Shown here: one piece after another, positions 34,074 through 41,728 of the stretch | How positions within the stretch are numbered: the first letter of the stretch is position 1 | Layout: every line of letters begins with the position of its first letter | Assembly: GCA_020632915.1 (NCBI GenBank) | Contig: JACKEP010000026.1 | Span: forward strand, 1 to 64,000 | Reading direction: 5' to 3' | DNA from: Alphaproteobacteria bacterium | GTDB lineage: Bacteria; Myxococcota_A; UBA796; GCA-2862545 | DNA: 64,000 bases | Translations under genes and position numbers: made by a program | The notes under the pieces: model-generated | Databases searched by the model: none | Seen by the model: the letters and a program-made list of their open reading frames with translations, nothing else | What the model was told of the DNA's origin: nothing

Positions 34074-35785
34074 GGCGCCACCTCGGCCGCGTCGACGGTG
34101 CCGTCCCGTCCGGGCTTGGACAGCAGCGGCGGGCGCTCGCTGCCCTTCTCCTTGAGCTGCATCTCGAGCCGTCGGAACAGCAGGGCCGGCGCCACCGCCG
34201 ACACCGGCACCCAGCCGCTCTCGGCGCCGCAGACGCCGTTGAACACCGACACGGTGGACCCCGCCGCGACGATGCTCTGGAACGCCGCCAGCGGCGTGCC
34301 CACCAGGTCGATGCCGCGGACGAGCTCGTCGGGGCGCCCGTCGACGTAGACCCGCCACGTGCGGCTCGCCCGCACGTTGAAGGCGTTGGGCGTGACCCGC
34401 CCGGTCATCGTGAACCCGCCCTCGATCTCGTCGACGATGTAGCCGAAGGCCAGGTGCTGGCGACGGAGCTCGTCGAGGAGCATGGCCCGCAGGCGGGCGT
34501 CGTCGACGGTGCGGTCGGCGTGGACGAGCGTGTTGCCCATGCGGGCCGCGGGCGCGTTGCCCGTGCTGCGTCGTCCGTGGCCGTTGGAGTGCGGGAAGGC
34601 CGCGAGCGGCGACCGTCCCATCAGGAAGCCGGTGAACACCCCGTGGTCGACGAGCTGGGCGGGCTGGGCCGCGACGCCTTCGTCGTCGTAGGCGTAGGTG
34701 CCGTTGAGATCGACGCCCCCCACCTGCCGCACCGTCGGATCGTCGACCACGGACAGGAAGGACGGCAGCACCGGACGCCCCACGTAGTCCTTGAAGGTCT
34801 TCCCCTCGGTCTCGTCCTTGTTGCGGTGGCCCTCGACGCGGTGGCCCAGCACCTCGTGGAAGAAGACGCCCGACGCCTTGCCCGACAGGAGCACGGGCCC
34901 GGTGTAGGGCCCAGCCCGCGGCGCACGCCGGAGGGCCTCCACCTGCGCGACGAGCGCACGCGCCGCGTCGAGCACCGCCGGACGATCGGGCAGCGCAGCG
35001 GGGTCCTCCACGTCGAACGCGCGGAACGCCGACACCCGATCCCCGTCGTCGGCCACCACCGCCGCCTGCAGCGACACCCGCGCGTGGCGGCGTCCGGTCA
35101 CCAGGCGGGCGCCCTCCGTGTCGACGAACGTGCGGACGGTGCGCGAGGCGTCCAGGGACGCGCTGCTGCTGACCACGACGTCGCTGTCGTCGAGGATCGC
35201 GGAGGCGGCGCGCAGCACCTCCTCCCACCCCTCGGCGTCGATCGTGAGCGGCGGGGTGGCGACGTCGGCGATCGCCCCGGTGCGCGGCTCGAAGTCCGGC
35301 GCCGGATCCTCCTCGGCCACCCGGACCTGCTGGTTGGCGCGCAGCAGGACGATCCGCTCCCGCGCGTCACGCCAGCGGGCGTCGAGCTCTCGCCACACGG
35401 CGTGCTGCAGCGCGTCGGTCTGCCCCGGCCCCGTGTAGGCGACCTCGACCACGTCACGGGTGTCGTCGTCGAAGGCCGAGAAGCCGCGCAGGTTGTGGGT
35501 GCTGTCGAGCGCGGCGGTGCCCAGGCGCAGGTCCACGTCGAGCGTGCGGCCTGCGTCGTCGTCTGACGACGCGATCGCCCCCTGCCGCGCGTACACGTGC
35601 AGGCTGTCGTGATCCTCGACCGCCACCGCCACGTAGTGCGGGACCTCGCCCTCGACGGTCCACGTGGCCATCGCCGCCGTGAGCTGGCCCGCGAGCACGT
35701 CGGCGAGCGCAGCGTCGCCCGCACGCGCCTGTCCTGGCGCGCTCGCCAGGGCCAGGAACCCTCCGACCTTCCACCACCCGCGCAC
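34070..35785 (-). CDS. Exported TldD-like metallopeptidase subunit
   Basis: The 571-aa protein has a signal peptide (KVGGFLALASAPGQARA) and the zinc motif HEVLGH (His310-Glu311...His315) followed by RVEGH, which is the TldD signature HExxxHxxE. GGVDLNGTYAYDDEGVAAQP and GRSPLAAFPHSNGHGR are the other recognisable TldD blocks. The partner TldE-like gene follows with an ATGA overlap. The N-terminal 180 residues are longer than in the E. coli protein. The pair should form a heteromeric peptidase that opens unstructured peptides, here outside the cytoplasm. The divergent region upstream is shared with the sigma-factor gene. Confidence 0.88.
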   Translation of the reverse strand: MRGWWKVGGFLALASAPGQARAGDAALADVLAGQLTAAMATWTVEGEVPHYVAVAVEDHDSLHVYARQGAIASSDDDAGRTLDVDLRLGTAALDSTHNLRGFSAFDDDTRDVVEVAYTGPGQTDALQHAVWRELDARWRDARERIVLLRANQQVRVAEEDPAPDFEPRTGAIADVATPPLTIDAEGWEEVLRAASAILDDSDVVVSSSASLDASRTVRTFVDTEGARLVTGRRHARVSLQAAVVADDGDRVSAFRAFDVEDPAALPDRPAVLDAARALVAQVEALRRAPRAGPYTGPVLLSGKASGVFFHEVLGHRVEGHRNKDETEGKTFKDYVGRPVLPSFLSVVDDPTVRQVGGVDLNGTYAYDDEGVAAQPAQLVDHGVFTGFLMGRSPLAAFPHSNGHGRRSTGNAPAARMGNTLVHADRTVDDARLRAMLLDELRRQHLAFGYIVDEIEGGFTMTGRVTPNAFNVRASRTWRVYVDGRPDELVRGIDLVGTPLAAFQSIVAAGSTVSVFNGVCGAESGWVPVSAVAPALLFRRLEMQLKEKGSERPPLLSKPGRDGTVDAAEVAP

Positions 35786-35934
35786 CCGACCTCCCGACGC
35801 GACGCCACCGACCGTGGACGACCCCTATTCCCCCACCGGGTTCCCGACCGTGCTCGCGCGCCGCGCCGCACCGGGCACGGCACAATAACGATGGCGGAGG
35901 TGCGTTGACCCGACCGATGGACCCGGAGCCGCCG

Positions 35935-36483
35935 ATGCAGGCCTTGCAGACGATGACGGATCGCATCCGTCATCACGACGCACAGCTCCGCGGGTTCCTC
36001 GAGCGCCGCGCGCCGGGGCACGGCGAGGAGCTGGCGCAGGAGGTCTGGCTGCGGGTCGCGCGGGCCGCGCCGGACTGCCCCACGGACGCAGCGTTCCGCG
36101 CCTACGCCTTCGCCGTCGCCCGTCGTCTCCTCATCGACCACCACCGCCGTCGCTCGGCCCGGGTGCAGCTCGTGCCCCTCGAGGGCGGCATGGACCCGCG
36201 CGGCCACGATCGGCCCGACGGCGCGCTCGCCGCGGCCGAGGTGCTGGCGGTGGTCGAGGCCACCCTCGAGGCGATGAAGCCCGAGCTCGCCGAGGTGTTC
36301 CGCCTGCGCACCACCACCGAGCTGTCGTTCAAGGACATCGCGGCGCGCCAGGGCGTGTCGATCAACACCGCGCTCGGCCGCATGCACCAGGCGGTCGGCA
36401 AGCTGCACGCCGCGCTCGCCGCGCGCGATCATCTCCCGGAGGCTCCCGAACCCTCCGTCCCCACCCGTGGAGTCACGCCATGA
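35935..36483 (+). CDS. ECF-type RNA polymerase sigma factor
   Basis: The 182-aa protein has region 2 (RGFLERRAPGHGEELAQEVW ... FAYAVARRLL-like helix) and region 4 with the helix-turn-helix ELSFKDIAARQGVSINTALG. Start choice is uncertain: ATG at 35935 has GGAG six bases before it, while ATG at 35917 and TTG at 35905 (four bases after GGAGG) are in frame. It overlaps the anti-sigma gene by 4 bases (ATGA). CACAAT at about 35880 is a poor -10 candidate. It likely controls an envelope-stress or surface regulon together with its anti-sigma factor. Confidence 0.88.
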   Translation: MQALQTMTDRIRHHDAQLRGFLERRAPGHGEELAQEVWLRVARAAPDCPTDAAFRAYAFAVARRLLIDHHRRRSARVQLVPLEGGMDPRGHDRPDGALAAAEVLAVVEATLEAMKPELAEVFRLRTTTELSFKDIAARQGVSINTALGRMHQAVGKLHAALAARDHLPEAPEPSVPTRGVTP

Positions 36484-36938
36484 CGCCCCCCTGCCCTCAC
36501 GCCCACACCACCACGGTGGCCTGGCTGTACGGGGAGTCGCCCGACGACGGCCACGACCACGCGCTGCACGTCGCCACCTGCGCCGACTGCCAGGCGACCG
36601 CAGCGCTCCACGCCGACCTGATCGCGACGACCGCGCCGGTGCTGCCCGCCGTGCGCACCACGACCGGTCCGTCCGCGGCCCGGGTCGCTCGCCATGTCGG
36701 CGCGCGGGTCCTGGTCGCGTCCGTGCTGGCGGTGGCAGCGGCGCTCGCGGTGGTGCTCGGCGGCACGCCCGGCGCCGGATCGCCCGCCACGACGTCCGCT
36801 CCGGTCGCGCAGGCCCCTCATGGCGCGCCCGCGCGCGGGGCCGCCGTCGACCTCACCACGCCCGACGATCTCGATCTGCGCCTCGATGCCCTGCAGGGCG
36901 AGGTCGCCGCCCTGTCCCTGGACTTCGCGTCCTTGTGA
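36480..36938 (+). CDS. Zinc-binding anti-sigma factor with one membrane segment
   Basis: The 152-aa protein has the HxxxCxxC motif (HVATCADC, about residues 30-37) of zinc-binding anti-sigma domains near its N-terminus, a membrane segment (VLVASVLAVAAALAVVLG) and an outer tail. The order is as expected: cytoplasmic domain holding the sigma factor, membrane span, sensor tail. It is encoded immediately after the sigma gene with an ATGA overlap. Confidence 0.85.
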   Translation: MTPPCPHAHTTTVAWLYGESPDDGHDHALHVATCADCQATAALHADLIATTAPVLPAVRTTTGPSAARVARHVGARVLVASVLAVAAALAVVLGGTPGAGSPATTSAPVAQAPHGAPARGAAVDLTTPDDLDLRLDALQGEVAALSLDFASL

Positions 36939-36960
36939 CGACGCCCCCGAAGGACTCCCC

Positions 36961-37527
36961 ATGCGCCGCCTGATCCTGTTCGCCACCCTGGTGGTCGCGC
37001 TCCCGGCCGTCGCCGCGGATCCGCCTCCCCCGCCGCCGCCGCCGCCGCCCCCGCTCGTCGACGACGCGACGGTCGATCGCCTCCGGGAGCGCGAGGCCCA
37101 GCTGCTGGAGCGGCTGCACGCCCTCGATCCGGATCGCTACGCCGAGGTCGTCGCCCTCAAGCGCACCAACCCCCGTGCCTATGTGGGCGCGCTCATGCGG
37201 CTGGCCCACTTCTTCGATCGCGGCGTGGCGGGGCCGCCGTCCCCCGAGCTGCAGGCCGAGATCGCGGCGCTGCAGGCGATCCGGGCCCGGTACCCGGACG
37301 GCATGACCACGCTGTCCGCCGGCGACACGCGCAAGGTGCGCACCGAGGTGGCCGCGATCGCCGACCGGGTGTTCGACCTGCGCCAGGCCGAGCGCCGCCA
37401 GCGGATCGACGAGCTGCGTGCCTCCCTGACCGAGCTCGAGGAGGACGTCGCGCGGCGCGATCGCGATCGGAAGGCGCTGATCGACGCGTTCGTCGACCAG
37501 TTCCTCCTCGGCCCCGTCGATCTCTGA
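36961..37527 (+). CDS. Exported coiled-coil protein with polyproline run
   Basis: The 188-aa protein has a signal peptide (LILFATLVVALPAVAA) then eleven consecutive Pro residues, and a Glu/Arg/Leu-rich helical part to the end. It follows the anti-sigma gene by 22 bases, with AAGGA before the ATG, and is probably the third gene of the sigma operon. Such a partner may be the periplasmic sensor; Spy/periplasmic-chaperone-like stress proteins are a loose analogy. The Pro run so close to the start would need elongation factor P for good translation. Confidence 0.78.
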   Translation: MRRLILFATLVVALPAVAADPPPPPPPPPPPLVDDATVDRLREREAQLLERLHALDPDRYAEVVALKRTNPRAYVGALMRLAHFFDRGVAGPPSPELQAEIAALQAIRARYPDGMTTLSAGDTRKVRTEVAAIADRVFDLRQAERRQRIDELRASLTELEEDVARRDRDRKALIDAFVDQFLLGPVDL

Positions 37528-37539
37528 CGCGCGGCGGAA

Positions 37540-38208
37540 TCAGCCCGCTGCCGTCCACGCGGCGCGGGCCTCGTCGAAGCTGGCCCGGGCATCGGCCAGG
37601 GCCTCCCGCGCCACGACGGCGTGTCCGTCGGCCAACGCCGACCACACCCGGGCGAGCTGGCGCTCCCCCGCCGAGAACGGGCTGAAGTAGCTCGCGAAGG
37701 TGGCCACGCCGTGCCGCGCGACGAGCTGTCCCCGACCGGCGACCACGGGCTCGATCACCACCGCCTGCAGCGTGTCGATCCGGTCCCGGAGCGCGTCGGC
37801 CGGCGTGTCCATCTCCAGATCGGCGAGATCGCCGGCGAGCTCGGCCAAGGCCAGGTCGAGCTGATCGAGGCAGCCGATCATGTCGACGCCGCGGCCTCCC
37901 GAGGCGTCTGCGGCGTCCGCGGCGTGCTGTCGACGGGCGAGCCCGGCGCCGACGAGGATCAACACCACCCCGATCCCGAACGGCAGACCGCTCTCGTCGA
38001 ACCACTGCACCAGCCGCAGGCGCGGCCCGGGCAGGCCCTTGTCGTCGACGTAGGCCTGCGCCTTGGCCTTGACCTTCGGGGACTTGGCGTGGTCCTCCGA
38101 CCAGGCGGCCTGACGGTACCGCACCAGCCGATCGCCGTTGCGCGCACCTGAGGCGGCCGCGATCCCGAGGCCCAGGATCAGGATGAGCAGGGGCAGCACG
38201 CGCCGCAT
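37540..38208 (-). CDS. Two-segment membrane protein of unknown function, coupled to OPT gene
   Basis: The 222-aa protein starts with a signal-anchor (VLPLLILILGLGIAAAS), has a second membrane segment (GIGVVLILVGAGLA, about residues 78-91) and a cytoplasmic helical C-terminal part of about 120 residues. Its ATG overlaps the OPT stop by one base (TGATG), so it is translationally coupled to the transporter and is perhaps its accessory subunit. I do not recognise a family. Confidence 0.75.
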   Translation of the reverse strand: MRRVLPLLILILGLGIAAASGARNGDRLVRYRQAAWSEDHAKSPKVKAKAQAYVDDKGLPGPRLRLVQWFDESGLPFGIGVVLILVGAGLARRQHAADAADASGGRGVDMIGCLDQLDLALAELAGDLADLEMDTPADALRDRIDTLQAVVIEPVVAGRGQLVARHGVATFASYFSPFSAGERQLARVWSALADGHAVVAREALADARASFDEARAAWTAAG

Positions 38209-39992
38209 CACACACCCCCCATCTGGCTGCCGACCTTGTAGACGGCGTCCGCGAGCGAGGTCAGCGCCTCCCCGATGATCAGACCCGCGGCGAACGGCAC
38301 CAGCTTCTTGCCGATGAACGCGGGCCCCCGGGCCTTCTCCAAGCCCATCGCGGTGACGCACCCGACGCCGTAGGCGAGCGTGATCGAGAAGGGCAGGTAC
38401 ATCGCGAGACCGACCAGCACGGCGATGCCGCCGATCGGGAACACCGACAGCGCCAGGCCCATCACCGAGCCCGCCACGTACTTGTCGAGCGCAGCGTCGC
38501 CGCCGCGCAGCGCGTCCATCGTGGCCGCCAGCGCTTCGCCCTGGGGCGCCGCCAGACAGGACGCCGCGCCGTCGAGGCACGCCTGGCTCTGGGACCCGAA
38601 CCCGGGGCTGCCGTCGCCGGGGAGCTGCCACAGCAGCACGAGCACCCCGATCGCCACCAGGGGCCCGAGCCAGCAGAGCAGCAGCTGGGCGATCTGCTGA
38701 TCGCGAGGGCGGGCGCCGACAAGGTGACCGGTCTTCAGGTCCGACATCATGTCGGCGCACTGGTTGATCGCCACGCACACCGCGACCCCGATCAGGACCG
38801 CCGCCGTCACGTTGCCCCCGGTGAGGAAGAACATCAGGGTCACCGCGATCAGCGACAGCCCCGACAGCGGGGAGATGTCGGTGTGACCGGTGGCCTGGGC
38901 GACGATGATGCCGGCGAGCCCGATCCACACCGAGCCCGCGACCGCGATCAGGAGCGCCTGCCCGATCGTCAGCGAGGCCGACGCGAACGACGCCGCGAGG
39001 AACAGCAGCACGAACGACCCGACGGCGCCAAACGCGAGCCACGCCGGGGCGATCTCGTCGCTGCTCACGCCGCGCTCCCGGGCGACCCGCGCCGCGGTGG
39101 CCAGCGACGACAAGGCCCCGCGCACGGCGGGGAAGGCGGCGACCACACCGGCGAGCGCCCCGCCGATCAGCAGGCCGATGCCCAGCGGACGCAGCATCAG
39201 GCCGTAGATCTCGCCCGCCTGCCAGCCGGCGACGTCCGCGCCCCGCAGCCCCGGCGGCTTGGGGATCCAGTGCAGCCGCACGGCGATCGGTGCGATCACC
39301 CACCACGCCAGGATCCCGCCGGCGGCGAAGGGCAGACCCCCGCGCCCGGACAGCAGGCCGGCCCCGAAGTTGGCCGCCGACACGTACAGGGCGAACGGCA
39401 GCCACGCCGGCAGGCCGAGCGCGGCGCCGATGTCGAAGTCACCGGGCGCCCACTCCTGCAGCACCATCACGGTGAGCAGCGCCCCCACACCGGCCCCGCC
39501 GAGCAGCAGGCGCGCCTGCTCCCGCCCCTCGCCCGGGGCGCGAAGCAGCGTGGCCACCGCCATCCCGCTCGGGAACTTGAGGCGTTCGAACTCCACCATC
39601 TGCTTGCGCAGCGGGATGATCAGCACGATCCCCATCAGGCTGCCGGCGATCGCGGAGAACAGGAGCGGGCCGACGGGGATCGACGACAGGCTCGGATCGG
39701 TCACCGCCATGATGAACAGGGCGGGCAGCACGAACGTGACGCCCGCGCTGGCCGTGTTGATGCCCGACGCGATCGTCTGGTTGATGTTGTTCTCGACGAT
39801 CGATCGTCGCCCCAGGCCGCCGCGCAGCACGGCGAACCCGAGGATCGCGGCGACGGTGGACCCGGCGAGGCCGAAGCCCAGCTTGAGGTTGATGTAGACG
39901 AACGCTGCCGTCAGGAGCACGCCCGTCCCCGTGCCGAGCACCACGGCGGGGACGGACAGCTCCGGGTACGGGCGCACCGGCGTGCTGTTCAC
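38208..39992 (-). CDS. OPT/YSL family oligopeptide or metal-chelate transporter
   Basis: The 594-aa polytopic inner-membrane protein has about 14-16 hydrophobic segments and the OPT motif NNINQTIASG (near residues 67-76). NDMMSDLKTGHLVGARPRDQ-like residues, here CADMMSDLKTGHLVGA, are the second OPT landmark. The family takes up oligopeptides or metal chelates with protons. The start is GTG at 39992, with TAGGGT 21 bases before it as a possible -10 and GGAGG seven bases before. The small membrane protein follows it. Confidence 0.92.
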   Translation of the reverse strand: MNSTPVRPYPELSVPAVVLGTGTGVLLTAAFVYINLKLGFGLAGSTVAAILGFAVLRGGLGRRSIVENNINQTIASGINTASAGVTFVLPALFIMAVTDPSLSSIPVGPLLFSAIAGSLMGIVLIIPLRKQMVEFERLKFPSGMAVATLLRAPGEGREQARLLLGGAGVGALLTVMVLQEWAPGDFDIGAALGLPAWLPFALYVSAANFGAGLLSGRGGLPFAAGGILAWWVIAPIAVRLHWIPKPPGLRGADVAGWQAGEIYGLMLRPLGIGLLIGGALAGVVAAFPAVRGALSSLATAARVARERGVSSDEIAPAWLAFGAVGSFVLLFLAASFASASLTIGQALLIAVAGSVWIGLAGIIVAQATGHTDISPLSGLSLIAVTLMFFLTGGNVTAAVLIGVAVCVAINQCADMMSDLKTGHLVGARPRDQQIAQLLLCWLGPLVAIGVLVLLWQLPGDGSPGFGSQSQACLDGAASCLAAPQGEALAATMDALRGGDAALDKYVAGSVMGLALSVFPIGGIAVLVGLAMYLPFSITLAYGVGCVTAMGLEKARGPAFIGKKLVPFAAGLIIGEALTSLADAVYKVGSQMGGV

Positions 39993-40012
39993 GGATCCTC
40001 CAGGAGCGGCCG

Positions 40013-40018
40013 ACCCTA
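40013..40018 (-). promoter_or_regulatory. Candidate -10 box (TAGGGT)
   Basis: TAGGGT on the minus strand lies 21 bases before the OPT gene start. It is one of several similar boxes in the window. No -35 is clear. Confidence 0.35.
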
Positions 40019-40144
40019 CACCATTCGCCTCAGCGTTCCCACCGGGCCGTCACCGTTCCGTGACCCGGTCGGGGTCGCCAGCCACGGGGTCGCCGTGGCA
40101 TGGTGCCGCCCGCTCCCGTCCTGCCGCTCCGGTCGGAGGTCCGC

Positions 40145-41728
40145 ATGCGTCTGCCCTCGCTCGCCCTGCTCACGCCCGCCCTCCTCGCCGCCGCGGCGTG
40201 CACGCCCGACGACGTCGACGACCTGCCCGTCGACCAGTCCGTGGGCGGCCTCGGCGACCCGGGCGAGGTCCGCGACAGCGACGGCGCGCTCGTCTACCCG
40301 GCCGCCGCCGACGGTCCGGCGTGGCGGGGCCCCGGCGGCCCCACCGTCACGTTCGACGAGGCCGACCTCTGGCAGAACTGCGCCAGCCTGGAGAGCGACC
40401 CGGGCGACGTCGACCACCACAACCTGGTGGTCACCTACCGCGGCCACCTGGTGATGCCGTGGGCGCCCGAGTTCGGCGTGTTCGGCGGCGTGTCGCTGTT
40501 CGACCTGTCCGACCCCTGCCACCCCGCCCTCGTGGGCAAGGGCACATCCAACACCATGCGCGAGACCCACGCCATGGGCTTCGTCCACCTGCCCGACGGC
40601 GACCCTCACGCGGGCGACTGGGCCGTCACCAACGGGCTCGTCGGCTTCAACAGCGGCCTGCAGTTCTGGGACCTGTCCGACGTGGCGAACCCTGTCGCCG
40701 TGGCCAACCTGGCCCTCGAGGGCTCGCTGTACCCCGACAGCTACAACCTCGTGACGCTGTCGGTGTTCTGGCAGTACCCCTACGCCTACGCCGCGTCGGC
40801 GAACGCCGGCGTGTTCGTCGTGGACGCCACCGATCCGGCGGCGCCGTCCGTCATCGCCCACTACCGCTTCGACCAGGGCCTGCGCGCCGGCGGTGTGTTC
40901 GCGCTGGGCAACACCCTGCTCGTCAGCAGCGCCGAGGAGGAGCAGGCCGCGATCCTCGACATCTCGGATCCGAGCGACCCCCAGCTCGTGCCAGGCGGTC
41001 TGTTCACCCTGTTCGACAGCGAAGGGGAGCCCCGGGAGGCCTACCACGCCAACCGCGTCGGCAACCTCGCCCTGTTCGCCCGCAAGGAGGCCAGCGGCGG
41101 TCCCATCGTCTACGACATCTCCGACCCGTCGAACCCGACGTTCGTGGGCGACGCCCCCGTCCCCGGCAGCGGTGGCTACGTCTTCTACGACGAGGGCTAC
41201 CTGTTCACCGGCGACTCCGACGCCGCGCACGTGTTCGACGCCACCGACCTGCAGGACATCCGGCTCCTCGGCACCGGCGACCTCGACGGCGACCTCGACA
41301 CGCTCACGCCCTACGGCAACGTCGGCATCCTCGCGGTGGACGACCCGGGCGACGACCTGCCCGACGGCGGCGCGTCCGCGGTGATGCCGTGGCACACCGA
41401 GCCCGACACCCGCGCCCCGGAGGTGCTCGCCATCGACCCGCCCGACGGCGCCACCGGGGTGGCGCTGACCGGGCGCATCGGCATCGGCTTCGACGAGTTC
41501 ATCGAGCCGAGCAGCGTGTTCGCGGGCTCCATCCGGCTGTGGACCGACGACGGCACGCCCGTCGACGGCTGGGGCAGCGCGCAGGAGGCCACCGCCTCGT
41601 TCACGCCCAAGGCGCCGCTGACGCGCGGCACCACCTACACCCTCGAGGTGGTCCAGGGCGGCGTGCTCGACATCAACGGCAACGCCGTGGCCACCACGAC
41701 CACGACCACGTTCACGACGGTGCAGTGA
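40145..41728 (+). CDS. LVIVD-repeat lipoprotein with C-terminal Ig-like domain
   Basis: The 527-aa lipoprotein has a lipobox LLAAAAC and a beta-propeller of LVIVD-type repeats: VFVVDATDPAAPSVIAHYRF, AILDISDPSDPQLV, VYDISDPSNPTFVG. Each blade ends with a DxSDPxxP motif. After about residue 430 a Big_5/SbsA-like Ig domain follows (DPPDGATGVALTGRIGIGFDE). These features point to a surface protein that binds a ligand or partner. The dihaem cytochrome gene follows with a one-base overlap, so the two are co-expressed. No enzymatic motif is seen. Confidence 0.82.
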   Translation: MRLPSLALLTPALLAAAACTPDDVDDLPVDQSVGGLGDPGEVRDSDGALVYPAAADGPAWRGPGGPTVTFDEADLWQNCASLESDPGDVDHHNLVVTYRGHLVMPWAPEFGVFGGVSLFDLSDPCHPALVGKGTSNTMRETHAMGFVHLPDGDPHAGDWAVTNGLVGFNSGLQFWDLSDVANPVAVANLALEGSLYPDSYNLVTLSVFWQYPYAYAASANAGVFVVDATDPAAPSVIAHYRFDQGLRAGGVFALGNTLLVSSAEEEQAAILDISDPSDPQLVPGGLFTLFDSEGEPREAYHANRVGNLALFARKEASGGPIVYDISDPSNPTFVGDAPVPGSGGYVFYDEGYLFTGDSDAAHVFDATDLQDIRLLGTGDLDGDLDTLTPYGNVGILAVDDPGDDLPDGGASAVMPWHTEPDTRAPEVLAIDPPDGATGVALTGRIGIGFDEFIEPSSVFAGSIRLWTDDGTPVDGWGSAQEATASFTPKAPLTRGTTYTLEVVQGGVLDINGNAVATTTTTTFTTVQ

